NCBI GenBank assembly: GCA_965656085.1
Contig: CBFHJA010000010.1
Location: forward strand, 1-64,000
Source: Aliishimia sp965656085
Lineage (GTDB): Bacteria; Pseudomonadota; Alphaproteobacteria; Rhodobacterales; Rhodobacteraceae
Length of the DNA: 64,000 nucleotides
Direction of reading: 5' to 3'
Every line of letters begins with the position of its first letter. Within the stretch, counting starts at the first letter, position 1. Below, one piece after another: positions 1-8,493 of this stretch. The notes below the pieces were generated by a model. It searched no databases. It was not told where the DNA came from and was given only the letters and a program-made list of their open reading frames with translations. Both the position numbers and the translations under genes were made by a program.

Positions 1-143
1 TAGTCGATGTCCATCACCGAATCGATGATCGCGCAGGCGTTCGACGCGGGGTCCTTCACGATGTAGCTGATCGTGTTTGTGGCCTCGTCAAAGAACGCGG
101 CAACCTCGGGTTTGACATCCATGCGGATGGGCAACTGTGTCAT
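1..143 (-). CDS. MBL-fold metallo-hydrolase, ETHE1/Blh-like persulfide dioxygenase (5' part only)
   Basis: Only the first 47 residues are inside the window; the gene continues past the left edge. The N-terminus reads MTQLPIRMDVKPEVAAF and then FFDEATNTISYIVKD and AIIDSVMDID, which is the first beta-strand region of the ETHE1/Blh persulfide dioxygenase branch of the metallo-beta-lactamase fold. These enzymes oxidise glutathione persulfide to sulfite in the cytoplasm. The start is the ATG ending at 143, preceded by a GGAG ribosome site. The metal-binding HxHxDH motif lies outside the window and cannot be checked. It is the last visible gene of a run of four co-directional genes that fit sulfide/persulfide detoxification. 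Confidence 0.75.
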   Translation of the reverse strand, partial: MTQLPIRMDVKPEVAAFFDEATNTISYIVKDPASNACAIIDSVMDID

Positions 144-163
144 GAAATTCTCCGTCATCTCGT

Positions 164-601
164 TCATGCGGCCGCCCGCGCACCGCGCGCCCCGCTGTCC
201 TGAATGAACTTCGCCGCGAGGATACCCGCGATCAACGCCCCGGTGAAGATGAACACCTCAGACCGGCCCGTGCCGAGCGCCGGGAGCGCGCCGCCCGGGC
301 AGAAGCCCGCGATGCCCCAGCCGACGCCGAAGAGCGCCGAGCCGCCGATCAGGCGCGTGTCGAGGCTGGTCTTGGTCGGCAGGTGAAACTTGCCGTCCAT
401 CACCGGCGCGCTCAGCCCGAAGACCAGCTTGTAGCCGATGAAGGTGGTGACCAGCGCCCCGCCCATCACGAAGATCAGCGACGGGTCCCACGTCCCGGCG
501 ATGTCGAAGAAGTTCAGGACCTTGGCCGGGTTGGCCATGCCGGAGATCGAAATGCCGACCCCGAAGACGAGGCCGATGAGGTAGGTTGCAATCAAGCGCA
601 T
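164..601 (-). CDS. YeeE/YedE-type sulfur transporter half (DUF6691 family)
   Basis: A 145-residue integral membrane protein with about four hydrophobic helices. It starts MRLIATYLIGLVFGVGISISG and has the GFCPGGALPALGTG stretch, matching the DUF6691 branch of YeeE/YedE-like membrane proteins. The conserved cysteine in GFCPGG (residue 101) corresponds to the essential cysteine of thiosulfate/sulfur transporters of the TsuA/YeeE family. It lies 3 bp downstream of another YeeE/YedE half, so the two probably pair as one transporter. Substrate (thiosulfate, persulfide or other sulfane sulfur) is inferred from family and context only. Confidence 0.8.
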   Translation of the reverse strand: MRLIATYLIGLVFGVGISISGMANPAKVLNFFDIAGTWDPSLIFVMGGALVTTFIGYKLVFGLSAPVMDGKFHLPTKTSLDTRLIGGSALFGVGWGIAGFCPGGALPALGTGRSEVFIFTGALIAGILAAKFIQDSGARGARAAA

Positions 602-604
602 CTG

Positions 605-1036
605 TTACACTCCCAACACGTGCCGCAGCACATAAACGGTGAGACCGGTAGTGATCATGAAGGTGATCGTGGCGGAGATCGAGCGCGGCGACAGGCGGGC
701 CATGCCGCAGACCCCGTGCCCGGAGGTGCAGCCACCGCCATAGGTCACGCCGACGCCGACCAGAAAGCCGCCGATGATCATCATCGCGGTGGAGACCGGG
801 ACTTGCACGGCGGGCATTTGCCCGGTGAGGCCCAGCACCACCAGAGGCCCGGAGACCATCCCCGCGAGCAGCGCCGCGCGCCATGCGAAGTCCTCGCCCG
901 AGGCCGGTTTCATCAGACCGGCGAGAATGCCCGTCGCGCCAAACACGCGCCCGAGCGTGAGCATCAGCAAGGTGGAGGCGATGCCGATCAGCACCCCGCC
1001 CCCGAGCGACGCCATCGGTGTGAAAGCGGTTTCCAT
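605..1036 (-). CDS. YeeE/YedE family sulfur transporter half
   Basis: A 143-residue membrane protein starting METAFTPMASLGGGVLIGIAS. It contains GGGCTSGHGVCGMARLSPRS, the classical YeeE/YedE motif with its conserved cysteines and SGHGVCG core. The start at 1036 is chosen over the upstream in-frame codon at 1147 because the upstream residues are Arg-rich and lie over the DUF2892 gene. Spacing to the neighbours is 2-3 bp on both sides, so it is translated from one operon with the DUF6691 and DUF2892 genes. It probably combines with the DUF6691 product to give a full sulfur-compound channel in the inner membrane. Confidence 0.82.
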   Translation of the reverse strand: METAFTPMASLGGGVLIGIASTLLMLTLGRVFGATGILAGLMKPASGEDFAWRAALLAGMVSGPLVVLGLTGQMPAVQVPVSTAMMIIGGFLVGVGVTYGGGCTSGHGVCGMARLSPRSISATITFMITTGLTVYVLRHVLGV

Positions 1037-1038
1037 GG

Positions 1039-1248
1039 TCAGCACTCCTTGCAGGTTTTCAGGCCGATCAGCGGGTAGAGCGGGCAGATCGCCACGAAAG
1101 ATGTCAGCGTGAAGACGCCCGCAACGGCGAGCGCGGCCCACATCCATAGGCCGCTTCCGAGCACCGAGGTGCCGAGGGCCAGAAACACCAAGACCGCCGC
1201 GACGGCGAGCCTGAGCGCGCGGTCGGCGATTCCCATATTCCGAGTCAT
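1039..1248 (-). CDS. DUF2892 (YgaP-like transmembrane) protein
   Basis: A 69-residue protein, MTRNMGIADRALRLAVAAVLV..., with two transmembrane helices and a C-terminal CPLYPLIGLKTCKEC tail. This is the DUF2892 module found alone or fused to rhodanese domains (as in YgaP). The ATG at 1248 follows a GGAGAG ribosome site; the longer in-frame extension upstream has no membrane-protein character. It is the first gene of the leftward sulfur operon, diverging from ccdA. The three C-terminal cysteines may face sulfane sulfur chemistry, but the role is not established. Confidence 0.8.
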   Translation of the reverse strand: MTRNMGIADRALRLAVAAVLVFLALGTSVLGSGLWMWAALAVAGVFTLTSFVAICPLYPLIGLKTCKEC

Positions 1249-1306
1249 GTCACTCTCCTCTGTTGGACATTGGCGGGTGTTTTGCCACGATATGTAACCT
1301 GCGTCG

Positions 1307-1319
1307 GTGACTTGGTCAC
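1307..1319. promoter_or_regulatory. Inverted repeat GTGAC-TTG-GTCAC between divergent sulfur and ccdA operons
   Basis: A perfect 5-bp inverted repeat, GTGAC TTG GTCAC, lies in the 152-bp space between the leftward sulfur operon (start 1248) and the rightward ccdA gene (start 1401). Its position between divergent promoters suits an operator. In related bacteria such operons are controlled by ArsR-type persulfide sensors (BigR/SqrR), but no such regulator is inside the window and the sequence is not a clear match to their published sites. Regulatory function is inference. Confidence 0.3.
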
Positions 1320-1400
1320 AAAGCGGGTTCACCACCTTGTAAGAAAACCCCACGCGCTTGTGTGTAGCGCGTGATCGGCTCTGCGGTCTATGCCTGCGTC

Positions 1401-2114
1401 ATGGAACTCGTCTTTGCATATCTGGCTGGCCTGCTGACGCTGATCAACCCCTGCGTTCTGCCCGTGCTGCCAATCGTTCTGGTCTCCTCGCTCAATGCTG
1501 CCCGCCTCGGTCCGGTGGCCTTGGCGGCGGGGATGAGCCTGAGCTTCGTCGTGTTCGGCGTGCTGGTCACGGCCTTCGGGTCCGCCATCGGGCTCGATCA
1601 GGACCGGCTCGGCCAGATCGGCGCAGGGATCATGGTGCTGTTCGGTCTGGTGCTGCTCACGCCGCAACTGGCCAACCGCTTCGAGCTGGCCACCGCCGGG
1701 ATCGCCGGGCGCGCCGATGGGGCGATGACCGAGATCGGCACCGACGGGCTGCGCGGGCAGTTTCTCGGCGGGCTTTTGCTCGGCACGGTCTGGTCGCCCT
1801 GCATCGGCCCGACCTTGGGCGGCGCCATCGCGCTCGCCTCACAAGGCCAGAACCTCGGCTGGGTCACGCTGATCATGACCGCCTTCGCCGCCGGGGTCTC
1901 GACGCTGATCCTCGCCCTCGGGCTCGGCGCCCGCGAGGCGATCCGGTCCCGCGCCACCGCCCTGCGCGGACTGGCCTCGCGCTCCAAACCGATCCTCGGC
2001 GCGACCTTCCTCGCCGTCGGGCTGATGCTGCTCTTCCGCCTGCACTACGTGCTCGAAGCGTGGCTTCTGGACATCATGCCCGCGTGGCTCATCGACCTCT
2101 CCGTTTCCGTCTAA
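1401..2114 (+). CDS. ccdA: CcdA-like cytochrome c biogenesis/thiol-disulfide transmembrane protein
   Basis: A 237-residue polytopic membrane protein of the DsbD-beta/CcdA family, which carries electrons from cytoplasmic thioredoxin across the inner membrane. It has the two family cysteines: Cys18 in LINPCVLPVLP and Cys134 in TVWSPCIGPTLGG. An in-frame GTG at 1371 would add ten residues; ATG 1401 gives the usual MELVFAYLAGLLTLINPC N-terminus. A thioredoxin-like gene follows 23 bp downstream, so the pair probably forms a dedicated reducing line, for cytochrome c maturation or for a sulfur-oxidation partner (SoxV-like) given the sulfur operon next door. Confidence 0.88.
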   Translation: MELVFAYLAGLLTLINPCVLPVLPIVLVSSLNAARLGPVALAAGMSLSFVVFGVLVTAFGSAIGLDQDRLGQIGAGIMVLFGLVLLTPQLANRFELATAGIAGRADGAMTEIGTDGLRGQFLGGLLLGTVWSPCIGPTLGGAIALASQGQNLGWVTLIMTAFAAGVSTLILALGLGAREAIRSRATALRGLASRSKPILGATFLAVGLMLLFRLHYVLEAWLLDIMPAWLIDLSVSV

Positions 2115-2137
2115 CCAACTCTGAAAGGACCTTTCTC

Positions 2138-2542
2138 ATGCATCGTCGACTCTTCCTCGCCGCCGGCGCCGCCGCCGCAACCCTGCCCCTGAGCCTGCGG
2201 GCCGAGTCCGTGGACTACACGCCCGGCCTGATCCAGGACGCGCTGGCGCGGGGCGAAACCGTCTTTGTGGGCTACTCCGCCGATTGGTGCAGCACCTGCA
2301 AGGCGCAAGAGCGCGTGATGGAAAAACTGCGCGCCGAGAACGCGGCCTATGATCAGTCCATCACGTTCGTGCGGGTGGACTGGGACGAATTCAAACGCCA
2401 CGAGGTCACCACGTCGCGCAACGTCCCCGGCCGCTCGACACTTCTTGTCCTGCGCGGCGATGCCGAACTGGGCCGCGTGATCGCGGGCACATCCGAGGGC
2501 GATATCAAGGCGCTGATGGATCTGGGCCTGCAAAGCTCCTGA
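2138..2542 (+). CDS. Periplasmic thioredoxin-family protein with WCSTC site
   Basis: 134 residues. The N-terminus MHRRLFLAAGAAAATLPLSLRAES is an export signal (cleavage near residue 22; only one arginine pair, so Sec is as likely as Tat). The thioredoxin fold follows with the redox site WCSTCK at residues 50-55 and a probable cis-proline in NVPGRST. It resembles the C-terminal DsbD-gamma/DsbD-like thioredoxins. An AAAGGA ribosome site precedes ATG 2138. Placed directly after ccdA, it is the likely periplasmic electron acceptor of CcdA. The final target is unknown. Confidence 0.85.
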   Translation: MHRRLFLAAGAAAATLPLSLRAESVDYTPGLIQDALARGETVFVGYSADWCSTCKAQERVMEKLRAENAAYDQSITFVRVDWDEFKRHEVTTSRNVPGRSTLLVLRGDAELGRVIAGTSEGDIKALMDLGLQSS

Positions 2543-2590
2543 GGGGGGTGCGCCGCGCAGAGCGCATCACCAGAGCGCGCGCTCAAGCCT

Positions 2591-2646
2591 GCCGCGCAAG
2601 CGGCGGGCGTCAGCGACGGACTGGATATTTTTGTCATAGAGACAAC
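2591..2646 (+). repeat. Interspersed 25-bp motif copy 1 with upstream hairpin
   Basis: In the space between the convergent thioredoxin and dctM genes there is a GCCGC-GCAA-GCGGC hairpin (2591-2604) followed by a copy of the recurrent AT-rich motif at 2622-2646 (TGGATATTTTTGTC then ATAGAGACAAC). Other copies lie at 8371, 8494 (reverse), 15872 (reverse), 18843, 31078 (reverse, weak), 40162 and 40363 (reverse). Confidence 0.6.
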
Positions 2647-2714
2647 AGAGGCGGGGTGCCCAGGTGATCCGGGTGGATCGCTTTTGATCAACACACCCCG
2701 GACCGGGCGCTCGG

Positions 2715-4112
2715 TCAGGCGAGGCTCGGCAGCCAGAGCACGATGGCGGGGAAGGCCACCAGCAGCGCGATGGTCAGGCCATCGGCGATGAAGAACGGGA
2801 ACACGCCCTTGAACACATCCTGCACCGTCAGGTCATCGCGCACGCCCGCCACGACGAAGCAGTTCAGCCCGATGGGCGGCGTGATCAAACAGAACTCCGC
2901 CATCTTCACAACCAAGATCCCGAACCAGATCGCGCACATCGGCCCCGACATGCCGAAGGCACTGTCCGCCGCCGAGACGAACTCGCCGCCGTTGAGCGCC
3001 ATCACCGCCGGGTAGACCACCGGCAGGGTCAGCAGCAGCATCCCGATCGCGTCCATGAACATACCCAGCACCGCATAGGCCAGCAGGATGCAGACAAGGA
3101 TCAGCATCGGCGACATCTCCAGCCCGGTGATCCAATCGGCAAAGGCGTCGGGCAGTTTGGCGAAGCCCAGAAAACGCACATAGATCAGCACGCCCCAGAT
3201 GATCGTGAAGATCATAACGGTGAGCTTGGCGGTCTCCAAGAGCGCGATCTTGAGATCGGGCCAGCGCATGCCCCGGTAGAGCGCCATGCAGAAGATGATG
3301 AACGCCCCGATGGCCCCGCCCTCGGTGGGTGTGCCCCATGCGTCGCCGAACGGGTTGTAGACGAAGAAGATGATGATCACGACCACCGCCACGATGGGCA
3401 GCGCGGGCGGCAGGGACGCGAAGCGCTCGCCCCATGTGAAGCCGCGCACCGGCGGGCCGACGGTTTTGAGCGTCACCGCGAGGGTGATGATGATGATCGC
3501 GTAGACGATGGCGGAGAACATGCCCGGGATGAAGCCCGCCAGCAGCAGCTTGCCCACGTCCTGCTCGACGATGATCGCGTAGATCACGAGGATCGCCGAT
3601 GGCGGAATCAGCGAGGCCAGCGTGCCGCCCGCCGCGACGACGCCTGCCGCGAATTGCTTGTTATAGCCGATCTTGAGCATCTCAGGGATCGCGATGCGCG
3701 CAAACACCGCCGCTGTGGCCACCGACGCGCCCGACACCGCCGCGAAGCCTGCGGTGGCGAAGACGGTGGAGACCGCCAGCCCGCCCGGCACCCACGCGAT
3801 CCACTTCTTGGCCGCGTCGAACAAGGCCGTCGTGAGCTTGGCGTGATAGGCCAGATAGCCGATCATGATGAAGACCGGGATCAGCGACAGAACCTGCGCC
3901 GAGACCTTGGAATGGGGGGTGAGCCCGGCGATGCGGACGGAGATTTCCAGCGCTTTGTAGAACCGGTCCGGGTCATAATCGAACCCGTTCCAGCGCAGCC
4001 AGACCAGCCCCACGAAGCCCGCAAGCCCGGCGGCGAAGGCCACGCGCATCCCCATGACGACCAGAACGAGCAGGCCGCCCGAGACCCACAGACCGATTTC
4101 AATGGGTTCCAT
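2715..4112 (-). CDS. dctM: TRAP transporter large permease (DctM type)
   Basis: 465 residues with about twelve hydrophobic helices, the size and pattern of the DctM subunit, the transporting permease of tripartite ATP-independent periplasmic transporters. Typical features are the N-terminal hydrophobic segment, the AGFAAVSGASVATAAVFARIAIPEM region and LIPPSAILVIYAIIVEQDVGKLLLAGFIPG. The ATG at 4112 overlaps the stop of dctQ by one base, so the two are translationally coupled. Transport is driven by the sodium or proton gradient; the substrate is probably an organic acid but cannot be told from sequence. Confidence 0.93.
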   Translation of the reverse strand: MEPIEIGLWVSGGLLVLVVMGMRVAFAAGLAGFVGLVWLRWNGFDYDPDRFYKALEISVRIAGLTPHSKVSAQVLSLIPVFIMIGYLAYHAKLTTALFDAAKKWIAWVPGGLAVSTVFATAGFAAVSGASVATAAVFARIAIPEMLKIGYNKQFAAGVVAAGGTLASLIPPSAILVIYAIIVEQDVGKLLLAGFIPGMFSAIVYAIIIITLAVTLKTVGPPVRGFTWGERFASLPPALPIVAVVVIIIFFVYNPFGDAWGTPTEGGAIGAFIIFCMALYRGMRWPDLKIALLETAKLTVMIFTIIWGVLIYVRFLGFAKLPDAFADWITGLEMSPMLILVCILLAYAVLGMFMDAIGMLLLTLPVVYPAVMALNGGEFVSAADSAFGMSGPMCAIWFGILVVKMAEFCLITPPIGLNCFVVAGVRDDLTVQDVFKGVFPFFIADGLTIALLVAFPAIVLWLPSLA

Positions 4113-4741
4113 TACTTGCGGCCCTCCAGAGCTTCGGCCTCGATCCGGGCCTGTTCGGCCACGCTGAGGTTGAGCGGCACGGCGACGGGGTTTTCCAGCC
4201 CGAGCACGAGCGCGCGGCCATAGCCCACTGCTTGCAGGGTGAGGCGCAGGACCAGCACGCCGAAGGCGATCGGCACCACGAGTTTCGAAGGCCAGATCGG
4301 TATGCCGACATCAATGGAGCTGTCCCGCGAGCAGAGCGGACGCGCGCAGTCGAAGGAGCGCTGGAAATGGTCCCATGCCCCCCATGTCAGCGCGACGATC
4401 AGCACGAGCATGAGCAGCACCGAGACCAGCTCGAAAAGCCACAAAACCCGCCCGCGAAGCGCCGAGACCAGCATGTCCATGCGGATATGCGTGCCGTCCC
4501 GCGCGACATAGGACACGCCCATTATGGCAATGATCGGCATCGCGGCCTCGATATAGTCCACATAGCCCATCATCGGAGAGGCGAAGAACTTGCGCCCCGT
4601 GACCGAGTAGACCGCCAGAAACATCAGCGAGAAGATCGCAAAGCCCGAGAGCATCGCGCAGAACTTTTCAACGGGTTCCAGCATCCGGTCCAATTTGCTG
4701 AGAAGACTGGAATCCTCCAGCACCGCCCCTGATCCGGCCAT
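4112..4741 (-). CDS. dctQ: TRAP transporter small permease (DctQ type)
   Basis: 209 residues with four predicted transmembrane helices, as usual for DctQ. It contains the region MGYVDYIEAAMPIIAIMGVSYVARDGTHIRMDM, matching the conserved R-x-x-x-H-I-R-M-D family motif. DctQ forms the membrane complex with DctM. The loop at residues 130-150 (FDCARPLCSRDSSIDVG) has two cysteines, which is unusual. The gene is separated from dctP by 148 bp containing a REP-like element, while it overlaps dctM by one base. Confidence 0.9.
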   Translation of the reverse strand: MAGSGAVLEDSSLLSKLDRMLEPVEKFCAMLSGFAIFSLMFLAVYSVTGRKFFASPMMGYVDYIEAAMPIIAIMGVSYVARDGTHIRMDMLVSALRGRVLWLFELVSVLLMLVLIVALTWGAWDHFQRSFDCARPLCSRDSSIDVGIPIWPSKLVVPIAFGVLVLRLTLQAVGYGRALVLGLENPVAVPLNLSVAEQARIEAEALEGRK

Positions 4742-4812
4742 GTCCCCTGCCCCCTTTTGGTCTTTTTGGTGCGGATCGAGCGGGGCTGTGCGCGCTCTAC
4801 CGGCTTTGGGAA

Positions 4813-4876
4813 GGTGGGCAAATTGCCCACCCTACCTGTTGTGCGGTGATGTGTAGGGTGGGCAATTCTGCCCACC
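4813..4876. repeat. REP-like double palindrome between dctP and dctQ
   Basis: Two palindromes face each other. The first, at 4813-4831, has arms GGTGGGCAA and TTGCCCACC around one base. The second, at 4857-4876, has arms GGTGGGCA and TGCCCACC around ATTC. The flanking CCCTAC (after the first) and GTAGGG (before the second) make the whole 64 bp a larger inverted repeat. It starts 14 bp after the dctP stop. The same architecture recurs at 34330-34399 and a single palindrome at 37664-37682. It probably protects the dctP transcript end or lowers expression of the permease genes. Confidence 0.85.
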
Positions 4877-4889
4877 GCCACCTGCGGCG

Positions 4890-5906
4890 TTAGCTGCCGC
4901 CCTTGGCTTCGTTGAGCGTCGTCATCACCAGATCATAGAGCTCCTGACCCGGCAGGCCTTGGGCTTCCATCTCGGCGATCCAGGCCTCGCGCGCCGGTGC
5001 GGCGGCGGCGGCGCGGAACGCCTCAAGCTCGGACTCCGCAAACATCACTTTTTCAACGCCCTTCTCGGCCAGCACCGAATCCCAGCGCTCCAGCAGGTCG
5101 GCATAGTTGGCAAGGTAATGCTCGATGGCCTCGGGCACGGAGCTGTCGAGCGCTTCGCGATGCGCGTCGGGCAGCGATTCGTAGGCGTCGATATTCACGA
5201 CGACCGGGCAGTTCACCGTGCCGGGGTTGAGGTTCGCAGTCCACCAGCTGGCTTGGTTGATCGTCCCAAAGGAGAGGTGCGCGTGCTGGGCAAAGGCCAC
5301 AGTGTCCACGACGCCGCCTTCCATCGCCTGATAGGCCTCGGTCGCGGTCACAGAGGTCGGCACGGCGCCCACGGCCTTGAACGCCTCGCCCAGACCCCCC
5401 GTGGCGCGGACGCGCATCCCTTCCATGTCGGCGAGCGTGCTGCGCGGCTCACCTGTGCCCACGATGTTGTATTGCGGCATCGGCGAGGTCATCAGCAGCT
5501 TGGCGTTCCACTGCGCCATCTCGTCGATGGCGGCGGGGTGGTCATAGACCGCGTGGCTCACGGCGACTTCCTGATCGAGGTTCTCGACCCCGAGGAAGGG
5601 CAACTCCAGAACGGTGATCACACGGTTCTTGTCCTCGTGATAGCCGGCACAGAACTGCGCCATCTCGAAGGCGCCGATGGAGATGCCGTCGAGGTTCTCG
5701 CGGTTCTTGCTGAGCCCGCCATAGCTGACGTTGATGGTGAACTCGCCGCCGGTTTTCTCGGAGACCAGCTCCGCGAGCTTTTCGACATGCTCGGTAAAGG
5801 CGCGGCGCTTGCCCCAGACGGACGCGTTCCATTCGGTCGCCATCGCCTCGGCGGCAAAAGCACAGGACATGGCGCCTGCAACGGCGCCAACAGCTAGTTT
5901 GTTCAT
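4890..5906 (-). CDS. dctP: TRAP transporter periplasmic solute-binding protein (DctP type)
   Basis: 338 residues with a signal peptide (MNKLAVGAVAGAMSCAFAAEAMA, cleavage near residue 23). The mature part is a DctP-family binding protein: ISIGAFEMAQFCAGYH, LELPFLG, and the GMRVRATGGLGEAFKAVGAVPTSVTATEAYQAMEGGVVDTV region, which holds the arginine that usually binds the substrate carboxylate. A GGGAGAGA ribosome site precedes the ATG. It is the first gene of the dctPQM operon, read away from acs. The neighbour acs makes a carboxylate such as a short-chain or hydroxy acid plausible, but the ligand is not identifiable. Confidence 0.92.
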   Translation of the reverse strand: MNKLAVGAVAGAMSCAFAAEAMATEWNASVWGKRRAFTEHVEKLAELVSEKTGGEFTINVSYGGLSKNRENLDGISIGAFEMAQFCAGYHEDKNRVITVLELPFLGVENLDQEVAVSHAVYDHPAAIDEMAQWNAKLLMTSPMPQYNIVGTGEPRSTLADMEGMRVRATGGLGEAFKAVGAVPTSVTATEAYQAMEGGVVDTVAFAQHAHLSFGTINQASWWTANLNPGTVNCPVVVNIDAYESLPDAHREALDSSVPEAIEHYLANYADLLERWDSVLAEKGVEKVMFAESELEAFRAAAAAPAREAWIAEMEAQGLPGQELYDLVMTTLNEAKGGS

Positions 5907-6286
5907 AGATGTCTCTCCCTATTTGCGCACCTCTTATCGGCACGCTTGGAGCGCAAGCTAGCGCAGGTGCGACAAAGTGCCAAGACCTCGCGAACCGCTT
6001 TGAGGCGCTTTGGCGGCCCCGGCGCGCCCGGCCCGATGCCAGCGCAACACTATGTCGCGCAGGCCGGACCCGGCCCGCCGCTCTTTGCAGATGCAGCATT
6101 TGAGACCTGCAGAGGCGCGCAGATGCGGAAATATAATGCTTCCCCATGCGCTTGCGGCCCGTCTTGCGATTGTGCACATGCAGCACGCCCGGGCTTGCGG
6201 CAAACCCCGCTGAAATCCTGCGCAATGTTCCCTTACCCGCGCCCCGGCGATATGCTCGGGCCAAACCAATCAGGAGATGGGAGCAT
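5907..6286. promoter_or_regulatory. Divergent promoter region between dctP and acs
   Basis: 380 bp without a convincing gene. It must hold the promoters of dctP (leftward) and acs (rightward). A perfect TTGC-G-GCAA inverted repeat is at 6195-6203, about 85 bp before the acs start, and GGAG sits before the ATG. TTGC/GCAA boxes recall sites of the RamB/ScfR-type regulators of acetate genes, but this is only suggestive. Confidence 0.35.
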
Positions 6287-8233
6287 ATGTCCACAACCTA
6301 CCCCCCTTCCGCCGAGACCGTTGCGCGCGCCCATGTGGACGCCGCCAAATACGACGCCATGTATGCCGCCTCCGTCGCGGACCCGGACGCGTTCTGGGCC
6401 GAGCAGGCGGAGCGGATCGACTGGATCACCGCCCCCACCAAGATCAAGAACGTGAGCTATGCGTTCGGCGACGTGTCGATCAAGTGGTACGAGGACGGCG
6501 TTCTGAACGTCGCCGCAAATTGCGTCGACCGCCACCTCGCCACGCGCGGCGATCAGACTGCGATCATCTGGGAGCCCGACGATCCGAACGATCCCGCGCT
6601 CCACATCACCTACAAAGAACTGCACAGCCACGTGTGCAAAATGGCCAATGTCCTCAAGGGCATGGGCGTCGGCAAAGGCGACCGGGTGGTGATCTACCTG
6701 CCGATGATCCCCGAGGCGGCCTACGCGATGCTGGCCTGCGCCCGGATCGGCGCGATCCACTCCATCGTCTTCGCGGGCTTCTCCCCCGACGCTTTGGGCG
6801 CGCGCGTGAATGGCTGCGACGCGAAGGTCGTCATCACCGCCGACACCGCCCCGCGCGGCGGGCGCGCCACCAAGCTCAAGGACAATGTCAACCAAGCCTT
6901 GCTGCACGACACGACGGACGTGAAATGCCTCGTGGTCAAACGCACCGGCGACCAGATCGCGTGGCGCGGCGAGCTTGACGTCTGGTATCATGAGGCCGCT
7001 GCCGAGGTCTCCGACCAGTGCGATCCCGAACCCGTGAACGCCGAAGACCCGCTCTTCATCCTCTACACCTCCGGCTCCACCGGCCAGCCCAAAGGCGTCG
7101 TGCACACCACGGGCGGCTATCTGGTCTATGCCGCGATGACCCATGAGATCACCTTCGACTACCACGAGGGCGATATCTACTGGTGCACGGCGGATGTGGG
7201 CTGGGTCACGGGCCACTCCTATATCGTCTACGGGCCCCTTGCGAACGGCGCGACCACGCTGATGTTCGAAGGCGTGCCGACCTACCCCGACGCCTCGCGC
7301 TTCTGGCAGGTCTGCGAAAAGCACAAGGTGAACCAGTTCTACACCGCCCCGACGGCGCTGCGCGCCCTGATGGGTCAGGGCGATGACTACGTCACCAAAT
7401 GCGATCTGTCGGACCTGCGCCTGCTCGGCACGGTTGGCGAGCCGATCAACCCCGAAGCGTGGAACTGGTACAATGACGTGGTCGGCGGCGGGCGCTGCCC
7501 CATCGTGGACACGTGGTGGCAGACCGAAACGGGTGGACACCTGATGACCCCCCTGCCTGGCGCCCATGCCACGAAACCGGGCGCGGCGATGAAACCGTTC
7601 TTCGGCGTACAGCCGGTGGTGCTGGAGCCAGCCTCTGGCGAGGTGATCGACGGCAATGGCGTCGAGGGCGTTCTGTGCATCGCCGATAGCTGGCCCGGGC
7701 AGATGCGCACGGTCTGGGGCGACCATGAGCGCTTCATGAAGACCTATTTCTCGGACTACAAAGGCTACTATTTCACCGGCGACGGTTGCCGCCGCGATGA
7801 GGGGGGCGATTACTGGATCACGGGCCGCGTCGATGATGTCATCAACGTGTCGGGACACCGGATGGGCACGGCGGAGGTAGAGAGCGCACTCGTGGCCCAT
7901 GCCAAGGTCGCCGAGGCCGCCGTGGTCGGCTACCCGCATGACATCAAGGGTCAGGGCATTTACTGCTACGTGACGCTGATGTCCGGCGAAGAGCCCTCAG
8001 AGGAGCTGCGCAAGGAGCTGCGCACATGGGTGCGCACCGAGATCGGCCCGATTGCCTCGCCGGACCTGATCCAATGGGCCCCCGGCCTGCCGAAAACCCG
8101 CTCCGGCAAAATCATGCGCCGTATCCTGCGCAAGATCGCCGAGGATGATTTCGGCGCGCTTGGCGACACCTCCACGCTGGCCGATCCCTCGGTGGTGGAT
8201 GAGTTGATCGAGAACCGGATGAACAAGAAGTAA
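6287..8233 (+). CDS. acs: Acetyl-CoA synthetase (AMP-forming)
   Basis: 648 residues, against about 650 for typical Acs. The enzyme activates acetate to acetyl-CoA through acetyl-AMP in the cytoplasm. It has the ANL-superfamily P-loop YTSGSTGQPKGVVHTTGGYLV, the WWQTETGG acetyl-pocket/adenine motif, the hinge GRVDDVINVSGHRMGTAEVE, and the C-terminal PKTRSGKIMRR with catalytic Lys608, the residue acetylated in known Acs regulation. The start at 6287 (MSTTYPPSAETVARAHVD) is preceded by a purine-rich GGAG stretch; an in-frame extension to 6146 lacks family similarity. A strong terminator follows. It is divergent from the TRAP operon. Confidence 0.97.
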   Translation: MSTTYPPSAETVARAHVDAAKYDAMYAASVADPDAFWAEQAERIDWITAPTKIKNVSYAFGDVSIKWYEDGVLNVAANCVDRHLATRGDQTAIIWEPDDPNDPALHITYKELHSHVCKMANVLKGMGVGKGDRVVIYLPMIPEAAYAMLACARIGAIHSIVFAGFSPDALGARVNGCDAKVVITADTAPRGGRATKLKDNVNQALLHDTTDVKCLVVKRTGDQIAWRGELDVWYHEAAAEVSDQCDPEPVNAEDPLFILYTSGSTGQPKGVVHTTGGYLVYAAMTHEITFDYHEGDIYWCTADVGWVTGHSYIVYGPLANGATTLMFEGVPTYPDASRFWQVCEKHKVNQFYTAPTALRALMGQGDDYVTKCDLSDLRLLGTVGEPINPEAWNWYNDVVGGGRCPIVDTWWQTETGGHLMTPLPGAHATKPGAAMKPFFGVQPVVLEPASGEVIDGNGVEGVLCIADSWPGQMRTVWGDHERFMKTYFSDYKGYYFTGDGCRRDEGGDYWITGRVDDVINVSGHRMGTAEVESALVAHAKVAEAAVVGYPHDIKGQGIYCYVTLMSGEEPSEELRKELRTWVRTEIGPIASPDLIQWAPGLPKTRSGKIMRRILRKIAEDDFGALGDTSTLADPSVVDELIENRMNKK

Positions 8234-8255
8234 GACCAGTTGGTCTGGTTATGGA

Positions 8256-8285
8256 ACGGCGCGCTCTCATCGGTGCGCCGTTTTT
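8256..8285 (+). terminator. Rho-independent terminator of acs
   Basis: Stem ACGGCGC (8256-8262) and GCGCCGT (8275-8281) with a 12-base loop, followed by TTTTTC. It begins 23 bp after the acs stop codon. Confidence 0.85.
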
Positions 8286-8342
8286 CTTTCAAGGTGTTGC
8301 GCCTCGTCGAACGCGTCGCCCAGGGGCTTGCCTACAGCGCGC

Positions 8343-8395
8343 TTGGGGGCTGACTGCCCCCAAACCCCCGTGGATACTTTTAGCCAAAGGAAAAC
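8343..8395 (+). repeat. Interspersed 25-bp motif copy 2 with GGGGGC palindrome
   Basis: A palindrome TTGGGGGC-TGACT-GCCCCCAA (8343-8363) precedes motif copy TGGATACTTTTAGCC then AAAGGAAAAC (8371-8395). It lies between the acs terminator and the convergent membrane-protein gene at 8578, and faces a reversed copy 100 bp away. Confidence 0.7.
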
Positions 8396-8493
8396 AAGAG
8401 CCTTCCACCCGGTCTACAAACGTGGGACGCATCAGCGCGGGCGATGCTGGCTCGCCAATACTCTGTCCTTCGTACTTTGAAAATTGCGGCCCT

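Noticed and set aside
1371..1400. GTG at 1371 as the start of ccdA
   Set aside because: It adds ten residues absent from the family; ATG 1401 gives the standard N-terminus.
6195..6203. TTGC-G-GCAA upstream of acs as a defined regulator site
   Set aside because: Too short and not a full match to known RamB/ScfR sites; kept only as a remark in the promoter entry.
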